A DNA stretch of 64,000 nt from Charina bottae (Eukaryota > Chordata > Lepidosauria > Squamata > Charinaidae). A program made the translations under genes and the position numbers. Below, piece by piece: positions 32,183 through 42,998 of the stretch. The stretch is from NCBI GenBank assembly GCA_023362775.1, contig JALMGJ010000006.1:56193001-56257000 (forward strand), given 5' to 3'. The notes under the pieces were generated by a model. That model worked only from the letters and a program-made list of their open reading frames with translations. It searched no databases and had not been told where the DNA came from. The stretch's first letter is position 1, and the number at the start of each line of letters is the position of its first letter.

Positions 32183-32515
32183 GGGGCGTGGTGGCTCAGC
32201 GGGTAAGACGCCAGGCTTGTCGATTGGAAGATTGCAAGTTCGGAGGTTCAAATCCCTAGCCCTGTGTGCAGAGTGAGCTCCCGCACTAGCTCCAGCTCTT
32301 GCCAACCTAGCAATTTGAAAGCATGCAAATGCAAGTAGATGAATAGGTACCACTTTTGTGGGTAGGTAACAGCGTTCCGCGCGCATCATGCAGCCACATG
32401 ACTGCGGAAGCCTCTTCGGACAACGCTGGCTCTTCGGCTAACAAACGGAGATGAGCACTGGCCCCTAGAGTCTGAAACGACTGCACAAATGTCCGGGGGG
32501 AACCTTTACCTTTTT
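32183..32515 (+). mobile_element. Sauria-type SINE
   Basis: Same family as 26275-26609, opposite orientation. Head 'ggcgtggtggctcagcgggt', B-box-like 'ggttcaaatcc' near 32245, and tail 'tagagtctgaaacgactgca' followed by 'ggaacctttaccttt'. About 10% different from the other copy by eye. No clear target duplication seen. Confidence 0.85.
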
Positions 32516-32539
32516 TTTTTAATCAACAATAAAGGAACC

Positions 32540-33060
32540 AGCAGTCAAGAAATATACTGCAGACCAGCACTTGGTGGGGTAGCAATGAAGGATGTAGAAA
32601 AAATATCCAGATGCTGTAATGTGTATATACCTATAAAGATCAGAACTGGGCAGGCAACAGTTTTCCCATGATACTCCATGGAAGTGAAATTTGGATTTTA
32701 AAAAGTAGGAGAGAAAGAGTATTGATGTTTTTGAACCTTGGTGTTGGAGAAGATACTTGAGCATACCATGGATAGCCAAGAAAAAAAACTAGTGGATCAT
32801 AGAACAAACCAATTGAAATGTCTCACTCATGACCAGGCTCAAATTATCATATTTTGGACAAATTATGTGAAAATCTATGTCTCCTGAGAAATCTGTAATA
32901 CTGTGAAAGGTAGAAGGAAAAAGTAGAAGAGGACAATCTGCAGCAAGGTAGATGGAGTTGATTACAGCAGCAATGGATGCACCATTGGAAGACCTTATGG
33001 GCTAGGTTAGGGACACATCATCCTGGAGAAGATATACGTGGTTGCTAATAGTTGATTCTG
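32540..33060 (+). pseudogene. Old RTE-type LINE remnant (RT C-terminal part)
   Basis: Broken frames parallel the C-terminus of the BovB ORF: 'TVFPMILHGSEIWILK' against 'MVFPVVTYGCESWTIRK', then a PWCWRRYL..IPW segment against LWCWRKILRVPW, then an NGCTIGRP piece against DSTIGEL. Several stops and frameshifts intervene. It lies just upstream of the intact BovB but is far more diverged. Confidence 0.55.
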
Positions 33061-33419
33061 TTTTGATGGTACATAATTCATCAATTAAATACTACGAGAA
33101 CCAGTTGCTGTTATGAGGAAAAACTGATTTTATACTGTGCTTAGATATAAGCACATACCAGGTAAAAATACTACACTATACTAAAATAACTTCTAAGGTA
33201 CCTTCCAATTCTATGATTCTCAACAGTTCATGTTATCCTTCAAAATACACCAGTTTTGTTTTTTTGTTTTTAATAAATGCATTGATGTTGGCAGGAAATA
33301 AGGAAGAGATGTAAAAAGCAACTTGGCTTAACTTCCAGAATTGGAGGAAGTGCTGACCTCAGTTTGAAAAGGAGCTTCTACCTTTTCCTAAATGATTTGA
33401 AAAACAGTATGAAGCAGAG
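33061..33419. other. No recognised content; intergenic
   Basis: Nothing supported. Confidence 0.45.
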
Positions 33420-36400
33420 GCTCCAGCAAAGGAGATTGTTACCTTGTCGTGGTGCTGGAGCTTGAGCACCTCAATGACACCATGAGCTAAACCGTGAAGG
33501 GACACCCAAGACGGGAAGGTCGTGGCAGAGAGGTCAGACTAAATACGATCCCTGGGGAAGGTAATGGCAACCCACCCCAGTATTCTTGCCATGAAAACTA
33601 AATGGATCAGTACAACCAAAGATATGTCGGTATACCATTGGAAGATGGGACTCCCAGGTCGGAAGATGGTCAAAATGCTACTGGGGAGGAACAGAGGATA
33701 CATTCAACTAGCCCCAGATGTGATGACGCAGCTAGCTCAAAGCCGAAAGGACGGCTAGCGGCCGACGGTGCTGGTGGTGAACGACAAATCCGATGTTCTA
33801 AAGATCAACACACCATAGGAACCTGGAATGTAAGATCTATGAGCCAGGGCAAATTGGATGTGGTTATTGGTGAGATGTCAAGATTAAATATAGACATTTT
33901 AGGTGTCAGTGAACTGAAATGGACTGGGATGGGCCACTTCACATCAGATGACCACCAGATCTACTACTGTGGACAAGAGGACCACAGAAGAAATGGAGTA
34001 GCCTTCATAATTAATAATAAAGTGGCTAAAGCAGTGCTTGGATACAATCCAAAAAACGATAGAATGATCTCAATTCGAATTCAGGGTAAACCATTTAACA
34101 TCACAGTGATCCAAATATACGCCCCAACCACAGATGCTGAAGAAGCAGAAGTAGATCAGTTCTATGAGGATCTGCAGCACCTACTAGATAATACACCAAA
34201 AAGAGATGTTATTTTCATTACAGGAGACTGGAATGCTAAGGTGGGTAGTCAAACGACACCTGGAATTACAGGCAAGCATGGTCTGGGAGAACAAAATGAA
34301 GCAGGACATAGGCTGATAGAATTTTGCCAAGACAACTCACTGTGCATAACAAACACTCTCTTCCAACAACCTAAAAGACGACTTTATACATGGACTTCAC
34401 CAGATGGTCGACACCGAAATCAGATTGACTACATCCTTTGCAGCCAAAGGCGGCGGACATCTATACAGTCGGTAAAAACAAGACCTGGAGCTGACTGTAG
34501 TTCAGATCACGAACTTCTTATTGCAAAATTTAGAATCAGACTAAAGAGAATAGGGAAGACCCACAGATCAGTTAGATATGAGCTCACTAATATTCCTAAG
34601 GAATATGCAGTGGAGGTGAAGAATAGATTTAAGGGACTAGATTTAGTAGATAGGGTCCCAGAAGAACTATGGACAGAAGTTCGCAACATTGTTCAGGAGG
34701 CGGCAACAAAAAACGTCCCAAAGAAAAAGAAAACCAAGAAGGCAAGGTGGCTGTCTGCTGAGACACTGGAAGTAGCCCAAGAAAGAAGGAAAGCAAAAGG
34801 CAACAGAGATAGGGGGAGATATGCCCAATTAAATGCAAAATTCCAGAGGTTAGCCAGAAGAGATAAGGAATTATTTTTAAACAAGCAATGTGCGGAAGTG
34901 GAAGAAGACAATAGAATAGGAAGGACAAGAGACCTCTTCCAGAAAATTAGAAACATCGGAGGAAAATTCCAGGCAAAAATGGGTATGATCAAAAACAAAG
35001 ATGGTAAGGACCTAACAGAAGCAGAAGAGATCAAGAAAAGGTGGCAAGAATATACGGAAGATCTGTATAGGAAGGATAATAATATTGGAGATAGCTTTGA
35101 CGGTGTGGTCAGTGAGTTAGAGCCAGACATCCTGAAGAGTGAGGTTGAATGGGCCTTAAGAAGCATTGCTAATAACAAGGCAGCAGGAGACGACGGTATC
35201 CCAGCTGAACTGTTTAAAATCTTGCAAGATGATGCTGTCAAGGTGATGCATGCCATATGCCAGCAAATTTGGAAAACACAAGAATGGCCATCAGATTGGA
35301 AAAAATCAACTTATATCCCCATACCAAAAAAGGGAAGCACTAAAGAATGTTCAAACTATCGAACAGTGGCACTTATTTCACATGCCAGTAAGGTAATGCT
35401 CAAGATCTTGCAAGGTAGACTCCAGCAATTCATGGAGCGAGAATTGCCAGATGTACAAGCTGGGTTTAGAAAAGGCAGAGGAACTAGAGACCAAATTGCC
35501 AATATCCGCTGGATAATGGAGAAAGCCAGGGAATTTCAGAAAAACATCTATTTCTGTTTTATTGACTATTCTAAAGCCTTTGACTGTGTGGATCATAACA
35601 AATTGTGGCAAGTTCTTGGTGGTATGGGGATACCAAGTCATCTTGTCTGCCTCCTGAGGAATCTGTATAACGACCAAGTAGCAACGGTAAGAACAGAGCA
35701 CGGAACAACGGACTGGTTTAAGATTGGGAAAGGAGTACGGCAGGGTTGTATACTCTCACCCTACCTATTCAACCTGTATGCAGAACACATCATGCGACAT
35801 GCTGGGCTTGAGGAATCCAAGGCTGGAGTTAAAATCGCTGGAAGAAACATTAACAATCTCAGATATGCAGATGATACCACTTTGATGGCTGAAAGCGAGG
35901 AGGAGTTGAGGAGCCTTATGACGAAGGTGAAAGAAGAAAGTGCAAAAGCTGGGTTGCAGTTAAACCTCAAAAAAACCAAGATTATGGCAACGAGCTTGAT
36001 TGATGACTGGCAAATAGAGGGAGAAAAAGTGGAGGCAGTGACAGACTTTGTATTTCTAGGCGCAAAGATTACTGCAGACGCTGACTGCAGCCAGGAAATC
36101 AGAAGACGTCTACTTCTTGGGAGGAGAGCAATGGCAAATCTTGATAAAATAGTTAAGAGCAGAGACATCACACTGACAACAAAGGTCCGCGTAGTTAAAG
36201 CAATGGTATTCCCTGTAGTAACCTATGGCTGTGAGAGCTGGACCATAAGGAAGGCTGAGCGAAGGAAGATAGATGCTTTTGAACTGTGGTGTTGGAGGAA
36301 AATTCTGAGAGTGCCTTGGACTGCAAGAAGATCAAACCAGTCCATACTCCAGGAAATCAAGCCAGACTGCTCACTTGAGGGAATGATATTAAAGGCAAAA

Positions 36401-36652
36401 CTGAAGTACTTTGGCCACATAATGAGAAGACAGGATACCCTGGAGAAGAAGCTGATGCTAGGAAAAGTGGAAGGCAAAAGGAAGAGGGGCCGACCAAGGG
36501 CAAGATGGATGGATGATATTCTGGAGGTGACAGACTCAACCATTGGGGAGCTGGGGATGGTGACGGCCGACAGAAAGCTCTGGCGTGGACTGGTCCATGA
36601 AGTCACGAAGAGTCGGAAACGACTGAACGAATAAACAACAACAAATATAGTT
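33420..36652 (+). mobile_element. Full-length RTE-BovB LINE with intact ORF
   Basis: The element begins 'ctccagcaaaggagattg' (33420), like the 5' end of the copy at 13625-16825, has a ~180-bp 5' UTR, one long ORF and a very short 3' UTR ending in an AAC repeat at about 36640-36652. Two sibling copies are in the window. I could not find a clean target duplication around this copy. Intactness suggests recent movement. Confidence 0.92.
33602..36634 (+). CDS. BovB endonuclease-reverse transcriptase, 1010 aa, intact
   Basis: A single uninterrupted ORF starts MDQYNQRYVG. Residues about 70-310 form an apurinic-type endonuclease: TIGTWNVRSM, LGVSELKWTG, FITGDWNAKVG, QIDYILC and SSDHELLIAKF. A basic linker (KNVPKKKKTKKARW) follows, then the RT: IPIPKKGSTKECSNYR near residue 575, QAGFRKGRGTRDQIANIRW, FIDYSKAFDCVDHNKLW, GVRQGCILSPYLFNLYAEHI and the catalytic LRYADDTTLM near residue 760. 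The C-terminus ends VHEVTKSRKRLNE. Motifs and length fit RTE-clade ORFs. The product would nick target DNA and reverse-transcribe its own RNA. Expression is not shown by the sequence. Confidence 0.93.
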   Translation: MDQYNQRYVGIPLEDGTPRSEDGQNATGEEQRIHSTSPRCDDAASSKPKGRLAADGAGGERQIRCSKDQHTIGTWNVRSMSQGKLDVVIGEMSRLNIDILGVSELKWTGMGHFTSDDHQIYYCGQEDHRRNGVAFIINNKVAKAVLGYNPKNDRMISIRIQGKPFNITVIQIYAPTTDAEEAEVDQFYEDLQHLLDNTPKRDVIFITGDWNAKVGSQTTPGITGKHGLGEQNEAGHRLIEFCQDNSLCITNTLFQQPKRRLYTWTSPDGRHRNQIDYILCSQRRRTSIQSVKTRPGADCSSDHELLIAKFRIRLKRIGKTHRSVRYELTNIPKEYAVEVKNRFKGLDLVDRVPEELWTEVRNIVQEAATKNVPKKKKTKKARWLSAETLEVAQERRKAKGNRDRGRYAQLNAKFQRLARRDKELFLNKQCAEVEEDNRIGRTRDLFQKIRNIGGKFQAKMGMIKNKDGKDLTEAEEIKKRWQEYTEDLYRKDNNIGDSFDGVVSELEPDILKSEVEWALRSIANNKAAGDDGIPAELFKILQDDAVKVMHAICQQIWKTQEWPSDWKKSTYIPIPKKGSTKECSNYRTVALISHASKVMLKILQGRLQQFMERELPDVQAGFRKGRGTRDQIANIRWIMEKAREFQKNIYFCFIDYSKAFDCVDHNKLWQVLGGMGIPSHLVCLLRNLYNDQVATVRTEHGTTDWFKIGKGVRQGCILSPYLFNLYAEHIMRHAGLEESKAGVKIAGRNINNLRYADDTTLMAESEEELRSLMTKVKEESAKAGLQLNLKKTKIMATSLIDDWQIEGEKVEAVTDFVFLGAKITADADCSQEIRRRLLLGRRAMANLDKIVKSRDITLTTKVRVVKAMVFPVVTYGCESWTIRKAERRKIDAFELWCWRKILRVPWTARRSNQSILQEIKPDCSLEGMILKAKLKYFGHIMRRQDTLEKKLMLGKVEGKRKRGRPRARWMDDILEVTDSTIGELGMVTADRKLWRGLVHEVTKSRKRLNE

Positions 36653-36959
36653 TTGACCTAGAAATGCAGTTATGTGAGTGGAAAAAAAATTAGTTGAGGG
36701 CACACTTCTGCAATGCAACGTGCATGAATAATCTTATGGGGCCTTCCTTTAGATGTCCATGAACATCACCTCACTTGCAGAACATGCAATTAACAATGAT
36801 CCTTTCCAATCCCGCCCACCTTCATTTCATGCTTTAAACTTGCATCTGAATTGCTGATAAAATACAACAGGGAAACTAACCACCATCTGGATGTGTTCCA
36901 TTTTTTACTTTCAGCTGAAATCACAGCTCCCTCCCAACTGCCAGAATAATGTGGATGTT
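36653..36959. other. No recognised content; intergenic
   Basis: Nothing supported. Confidence 0.45.
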
Positions 36960-37080
36960 GTTTGAATGAATGAATGTTTGTTTATTCGGTCAATGACCAG
37001 CAACTTAAAATTAATAAAAATAACTATTAAAATCACACTAATCAATTAAATACAATTATACATAGGTTGTTGTTGTATGG
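36960..37080 (-). mobile_element. LINE 3' tail, same family as 9225-10068
   Basis: 'gtttgtttattcggtcaatg' followed by 'accagcaact' is the reverse complement of the 'ctggtctacgaccataataa' tail type at 10040. Only the extreme 3' end is recognisable; AT-rich DNA to about 37290 may be its 3' UTR. Confidence 0.4.
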
Positions 37081-37737
37081 AATAAAGCTATAAATTTAGA
37101 CAATTTTAATCTATAAAACCCTATTACAATAAAACCCTATTACAATAATGACATGTTTATTTATCTAAACATTAATAGATCTATCATTTTAATAGTATGT
37201 TATAAAATATATATCCTAAAAAATTTATTTAAAAATGGCTAAACAAAGCATTAATAAAAATAGAAAAATATACACAATTCCCTACTTCTTTAACCGTTTT
37301 TGCCTTAATGGATGTTGTTTCAATTGCCCTGATATGTAGCTCATCTACTTGCAAAGAAACACTACTTTGTTGTATGTGAGGATAATATATTTCAAAAGTA
37401 AACAAAAATAATTAAATGAACATCTATAATCATACATGTGCCCAGCTGACCTGACTGAAAACTCTTTTAAAGAAACAAGATGAAAGGAAATACGTTCTTT
37501 GGCCTTATATTTGTTTATTTGACTTATCTCCTGCTATTCATTCAGGAGTTCAAGGTGGGGTAAATAGTATTCCATCCTCATAGTTGTCCCTGCAACAAGT
37601 CAGGCTGAAAGAGGACATCTTGTCCAAAAACGCTCAGTGAGCTTCTGTGGCTCAGTGTAGGCCAGAATCTGGATCTCCCTCCTCTTAGCCTAGCACTCTG
37701 CACAGTCACCCATTGGCCCACACTTAGTCCATTATAC
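37081..37737. other. No recognised content; intergenic
   Basis: AT-rich then moderate GC near 37540-37720. Nothing supported. Confidence 0.45.
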
Positions 37738-37800
37738 CAGGGTTTCTCAACCTTGGCAACTTTAAGATGGGTGGACCTGAACTCCCAGAATTCCCCAGCC
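37738..37800. mobile_element. Half of a palindromic hAT MITE
   Basis: 'cagggtttctcaaccttggc' and 'aactcccagaattccccagc' match the left half of 59351-59468. The complementary right half is missing. Confidence 0.6.
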
Positions 37801-37943
37801 AGAAACACAGCATTGGACTCCACCTGCTCATCTGCTGGTGCAGGTTCTATATACCGGTTACTGCACCCACCAGTGCTGTGCTCAGGTGCTTTTTTAGAGT
37901 CCCCCAGAATTGCACTTTATCTTCAGCTAAGGGCCAGCATTTC

Positions 37944-38419
37944 TGTTGTATATATTTTTTATGTCTGTAGAATATGTGGCTGAGTTTTTAAAAGGCCAGG
38001 CCTCAAAACTTTTTTTTGTTTGGGCTCAGGAGCACATGTTCACCCCCCACTCAGGAATGTTATTGCCCCCAGGTGCCGGCCAGTCTGAGAGTTTCTGACC
38101 AATCAGAATTAGCTGTTAGAGCTTTGCCCATATTGGGAATCTGTTGCCTAGGTGTTTTGGTCACATGGTGGATCCTGTCCACTCAGAGGCTGGTCAGGTA
38201 AAGGTTTAAAAATGTAAATGCCTTTTGTCCTTTTGTTCTCTGCATTCTGCTCTCTGCTATCTAAATGGCTATGTTAATCAACCATGCCATGCTTTGGCTA
38301 AAGAAGAAGATTCAAGGTTTGTTCCTATGTTTTTGTTTTAAATAAAGCAACGTTTTTACTACAAACTTATCTCTTGGTTTTTCCATAACTCTGATCACAA
38401 ATTTTATAAAAATACAAAA
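37944..38419 (+). repeat. Ty1/copia 5' LTR
   Basis: 476 bp, starting TGTTGTATAT and ending ATACAAAA, with an AATAAA near 38340. Compared with the 3' LTR it has 13 extra bases after 'aaataaagcaa'. The primer-binding site should begin at 38420 ('ggttctgtgcccagc'); I cannot assign the tRNA. Confidence 0.93.
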
Positions 38420-38638
38420 GGTTCTGTGCCCAGCAATTGCTTCTGGATCAGAGACAAAAATTATGGAAATAAGAGAGAAGAAAGCTGACCTGTTTTAGTC
38501 TGCATTTGGAGAGGCTTCCTTTGTTTTTTGAAACTTGCCGGCAGTTACAGGAAGTTTCCATTGGAGGCGGAGTTTTGCCTCGTGTTAGCAAGCCTCGTGG
38601 TGTTTTTTGGATTACTACAACAGGGGAGAGAAGGAGCC

Positions 38639-41327
38639 ATGGCTGCTGCTGCTACAGCTTCAAATTTTCAAGGTATGCTCCTGGAAAGACTTTCTAATTC
38701 TAATTATTTGAACTGGTCTTTGAAAATGGAAAGTTTCTTGAGGAGAGAAAATTTATGGTCTGCAATTTCTGAACAAATTCCTCAGAATCCAGATCAAGCC
38801 TGGTTGAGGAAAGATGAGAAATGCAAAGCCTCCATTATTTTGGCTGTTCAGAATGATCAGCTTATTCACGTGAGAGGCAAAGAAACTTCCAAAGACTTAT
38901 GGGACTATTTGCGTGATTTATATGTGAAAACTAGTCCAGGCAGCAAGGTTATTTTAACAAAAAAAACTGTACAAGGCTCACTTGCCTGAGAATGGAAATT
39001 TGCCAGATCATCTCCACAAGCTTCAGAATTATTTTGTGGAACTTCAGGAACGTGGGATGGAATTTACCCCCCTGATGAAAGCCTACATTATGCTTTCTTC
39101 ATTGAATGAGTCCTGGGACACTTTAATTTGCTCCATGGAGGGAATCCCAGAAGCTGATTTAAATCCATCGTTTGTGTCTACCCGGCTGCTTGCTGAGTGG
39201 GAGAAGCGACAAGAAAAAGCTGCCTCCATTTCTACAATAAAGTCTTCTCGTGGCCAGCAGAGGGAGCGGAAGAGCTCTGAATTCCAAGTTTCTGCATTAT
39301 CCAGCAGGCGATGCTTTACCTGTGGATCCACTGCTCATCTCCAAAAGGACTGTGTTCAAAAGAAGAAGACTTCAAAGAAGAAAGAAGAGACTTCTAGAAA
39401 GAAGATTCTTCATGCAAAAGTTGTTGAGAACTCTGATAATAAAGATTTGTGGGTTCTTGACAGTGGGGCCAATTCTCATATATGTCACAATAAAGATTCC
39501 TTTCTGTCTTTGTCTAAAACTAACAAACAAAAAGTTTCCTTAGCAGATGGATCTGTATCCAAGATCGTGGGTGAAGGTGAGATCAATCTTCCATGTTTGG
39601 GGGAAACTGTTAAAAATGTTTTGTTTGTGCCTAATTTTCAAAGCAATCTCTTGTCTGTGGGGCAGCTAGTAGCCTCAGGTTATGTTATAACTTTTAAGAA
39701 AGAGGGTTGTGATATTAGAAAGAATGGCAAAATGGTTGCAAAGTGTTTGCAGAAAGATTCTCTGTACATTGTACAAAATGCTGAAAAGCAGCAAATTGCT
39801 AAAGCTAAGGCTGTTTTTGAAAATAAGCCCTTGCACGACCAGTGCATCCATTTAATGCATAGGAGATTTGCTCATGCTAATTTTAAGTACATTTCTCAAA
39901 TGCCTAGTTATTCTGCTGATTTAAAATTGAAGTCTTGTGATAAGTATCTGGATTGTGCAGTTTGCAAGGAGAATAAGACTACTAGAGCTCCTGTGAAAAA
40001 GTTTTCTGATAGGTCCACCTCTAGGCCTCTAGAGATAATTCACTCTGATGTTATAGGTCCATTTTCTCCTAGTCTTGGGGGAGCAAGGTACATTTTGACC
40101 TTCATAGATGATTTTTCCAGGTACACATTCATTTATTTGCTGAAACACAAAGATGAGGTCTTTGATAAATTTAAGGCTTTTGTGGCTTGGGCGAATGGAA
40201 AATTCCCAAGGCCAGTGTCTGCTTTGCAATCAGATCGAGGTGGAGAGTATCTATCCTCAAAGTTTAAAAGCTTTTTGTTACAAAAAGGGATAGAACACAT
40301 TTTGGCTAACCCTTACACTCCTGAACAGAATTCTGTTGCAGAGAGAAAAGGCAGAACGCTGCAGGAAGCAATGATGTGTTTGCTGAAGGATGCTAGTTTG
40401 CCTTTTAGGTATTGGGGAGAAGCTGTTACTACAGCGTGTTATGTGCAGAACAGGCTGTTTAGCAGTGCAATTCAGGATGTCCCTTTTCATTTGTTCTATG
40501 GTGTGAAGCCTAAAGTAAGCCACCTCAGGGTGTTTGGAAGCACAGCTTGGGTCCACATTCCCAAACAGCTGAGGCGCAAGGGGGCTTCCAGAACAAAGAA
40601 AGCAATCTTTGTAGGGTATGAACAGAGTCAGAGAAGCTACAGGTTCATACTGGATAATCAACTGATAATTAGTAAAAGTGCTTCTTTTGCTGAGCAGAAT
40701 TGGGATAAAATAAACTCTAGTTCTTCAGTTGATTTATCCATGGGGGAGCAGCAAAGTCTTGCTGATGGTGATTTGCAGGAATCACCCAGTGAAGTCAATG
40801 ATCAGGAAGCTGACTTGTCTGGAAAGTCAGAGGTTTCTGAGGACAATGGTGGGAAACAGAGTGTAAGTCCTGTCCTACCTCGCAGGTCTGAAAGGATTAA
40901 TAAGGGAGTTCCTCCTGATCGTTATCAAGTAGATGTTGTGAAGGCTTTTCACATTCACACAGAGCCTGAGTCTCTGGAAGAAATTAAAGAAATGCCAGCT
41001 GAAATAGCTAAGTGTTGGCATGAAGCCATGCAGCAAGAGTTGGATTCCTTGAAGGAAAATAAAACTTGGAAACTAGTAAGTTTGCCTCCTAATCAGAAGG
41101 TTTTAGGTTGTAGGTGGGTGTTCAAACTGAAAAAAGATTCTGATGGCAAAATTCAGAAGTACAAAGCAAGGTTGGTAGCAAAAGGTTTTGCTCAAAGAAA
41201 AAATGTGGATTATGACAAAACTTTTGCTCCAGTGACAAAAGCTGAATCTATCAGGTTGCTTTTAAAGGTTGCTGCCATGAAGAAACTGTCTGTTTATCAC
41301 TATTCAAACTGCTTTTCTGTATGGTGA
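38639..41327 (+). pseudogene. Copia gag-protease-integrase-RT (first part), two frames
   Basis: Gag starts at ATG 38639 (MAAAATASNFQGMLLERL) and shifts frame at an A-run near 38957-38965. The second frame continues to 41327. It holds a CCHC zinc knuckle CFTCGSTAHLQKDC, a protease LDSGANSH, a GAG-pre-integrase HxH...CxxC block near 39850-39970, and an integrase with DVIGPF, SDRGGEY and the final Glu in NSVAERKGR (the DDE triad). The RT begins with GCRWVFKLKKDSDG and KTFAPVTKAESIR. It ends in a second frameshift near 41295-41327, just before the RT TAF-type motif. Single-base or few-base indels explain both breaks. Confidence 0.9.
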
Positions 41328-41328
41328 C

Positions 41329-42513
41329 TTGGAGGAAAAATTGTTTATGCAACAACCTCCTGGTTATGAAAAAGAAAAACATCTTGTGTGTGAGTTGCAG
41401 AAATCCATCTATGGATTGAAGCAAGCCGCGCGTTGTTGGAATATTAAAATGGATAATATTTTGCAAAAATTTGGATTTCAGAAGGGAATTGCTGATCCTT
41501 GTGTTTATGTAAAAAATGATGAGCAAGGTGTAATGTACTTGTGCTTGTATGTGGATGACTTGTTGCTGCTCACTTCATCTGATGAACAGAAGCATTCCTT
41601 TGAGGTTTGTATGAAAAACAATTTCACATTGAAATGTCTTGGAGCAGTCAACAATTACCTAGGATTAGAAATTCAGAGGGAAAAAGATGGCAGTTTTCTC
41701 ATAAGCCAGAGCAGCAAAATTAAGAAGCTGCTGGAGGATTTTAAAATGCAGGACTGCAAGTCTGTCTCCTCCCCCATGCTTCCCGAGTTTCTAAAAGAGG
41801 AGGGGGAGAAGGGGGATGGTGAGTCATCTGAAGGAGATAGTTTCAGATCAGCCATTGGCAGTCTTCTTTACATTGCAAATAACAGCCGTCCGGACATTTC
41901 TAACAGTGTGTCCATTTTGAGCAGGTTTGTGGAAAATCCCACATCTGCTGCAAAGTCTGGGTTAAAAAGGCTGTTTCGTTATTTGCAAGGCACCAAAGAT
42001 TTTTGCTTAAGGTTGTCTGCTACAGACACAGAAGAAAAGTTAGAATGCTGGTGTGATTCAGATTGGGCTGGAGATCTCAGTGATAGGAAGTCTACTTCTG
42101 GAAGTGTAATTCAATTTGCAAAGTCCACTATTGCTTGGTTTTCCAGAAAGCAGACTGTAGTAGCCATCAGCACAGCTGAAGCTGAATTTTATGCTTTAGC
42201 ACAACTGTGCAATGAAGTAATTTGGTTTACTCAATTGTTGGAAGACATTGGAATCATTTTAAGCCAGCCTGTAACAATTCATGAAGACAATCAAGCCTGT
42301 ATCCATTTGGCTTTATCTGAAAGTTCCAGAAACCGCACAAAGCACATTGATGTGCGTTTTCATCTTGTTAAAGATTTTCTAGCCAAGAAAAAGGTTGTTT
42401 TGAAATACTGTGATACTAAATTAATGTTGGCTGATATCTTAACCAAGCCTCTAGTTGCCAGTAGGCACAGTGAGTTAATTACCAAGCTGGGTTTGTTTCC
42501 ATATTCTTTCTAG
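41329..42513 (+). pseudogene. Copia RT (second part) and RNase H
   Basis: This frame continues the RT with QQPPGYE, SIYGLKQAARCW, the catalytic LYVDDLLLL (copia YVDD) and LGLEIQRE. RNase H follows: WCDSDWAGD (first catalytic Asp), STAEAEFYAL (Glu), HEDNQACIHLA (Asp) and RTKHIDVRFH. The last ORF residues (LADILTKPL) are the usual copia C-terminus, followed by a stop at 42511-42513. No internal stop occurs in this 394-codon block. Confidence 0.9.
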
Positions 42514-42530
42514 TCATAAAAAAAGGGGAG

Positions 42531-42993
42531 TGTTGTATATATTTTTTATGTCTGTAGAATATGTGGCTGAGTTTTTAAAAAGCCAGGCCTCAAAACTTTT
42601 TTTTGTTTGGGCTCAGGAGCACATGTTCACCCCCCACTCAGGAATGTTATTGCCCCCAGGTGCCGGCCAGTCTGAGAGTTTCTGACCAATCAGAATTAGC
42701 TGTTAGAGCTTTGCCCATATTGGGAATCTGTTGCCTAGGTGTTTTGGTCACATGGTGGATCCTGTCCACTCAGAGGCTGGTCAGGTAAAGGTTTAAAAAT
42801 GTAAATGCCTTTTGTCCTTTTGTTCTCTGCATTCTGCTCTCTGCTATCTAAATGGCTATGTTAATCAACCATGCCATGCTTTGGCTAAAGAAGAAGATTC
42901 AAGGTTTGTTCCTATGTTTTTGTTTTAAATAAAGCAAAACTTATCTCTTGGTTTTTCCATAACTCTGATCACAAATTTTATAAAAATACAAAA
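42531..42993 (+). repeat. Ty1/copia 3' LTR
   Basis: 463 bp, direct repeat of 37944-38419 with a 13-bp deletion. Confidence 0.93.
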
Positions 42994-42998
42994 ATTTC

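Larger units (their letters stand above)
37944..42993 (+). mobile_element. Complete Ty1/copia LTR retrotransposon
   Basis: Two direct LTRs (37944-38419 and 42531-42993) bracket gag-pol in copia order (protease, integrase, RT, RNase H). ATTTC flanks the element (37939-37943 and 42994-42998), a 5-bp target duplication. A polypurine tract AAAAAAAGGGGAG (42518-42530) abuts the 3' LTR. The LTRs differ by one 13-bp gap and about one substitution in what I compared, so insertion is recent. Two frameshifts break the coding region. It sits about 1.2 kb upstream of the DBX2 start codon. Confidence 0.95.

Noticed and set aside
32183..32260. Possible functional tRNA gene
   Set aside because: The A/B-box-like head belongs to a SINE. 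The sequence does not fold into a complete cloverleaf by eye and continues into the SINE body.
38016..38201. 61-codon ORF present identically in both copia LTRs
   Set aside because: It lies within the LTR and has no domain; being duplicated simply reflects the LTR pair.
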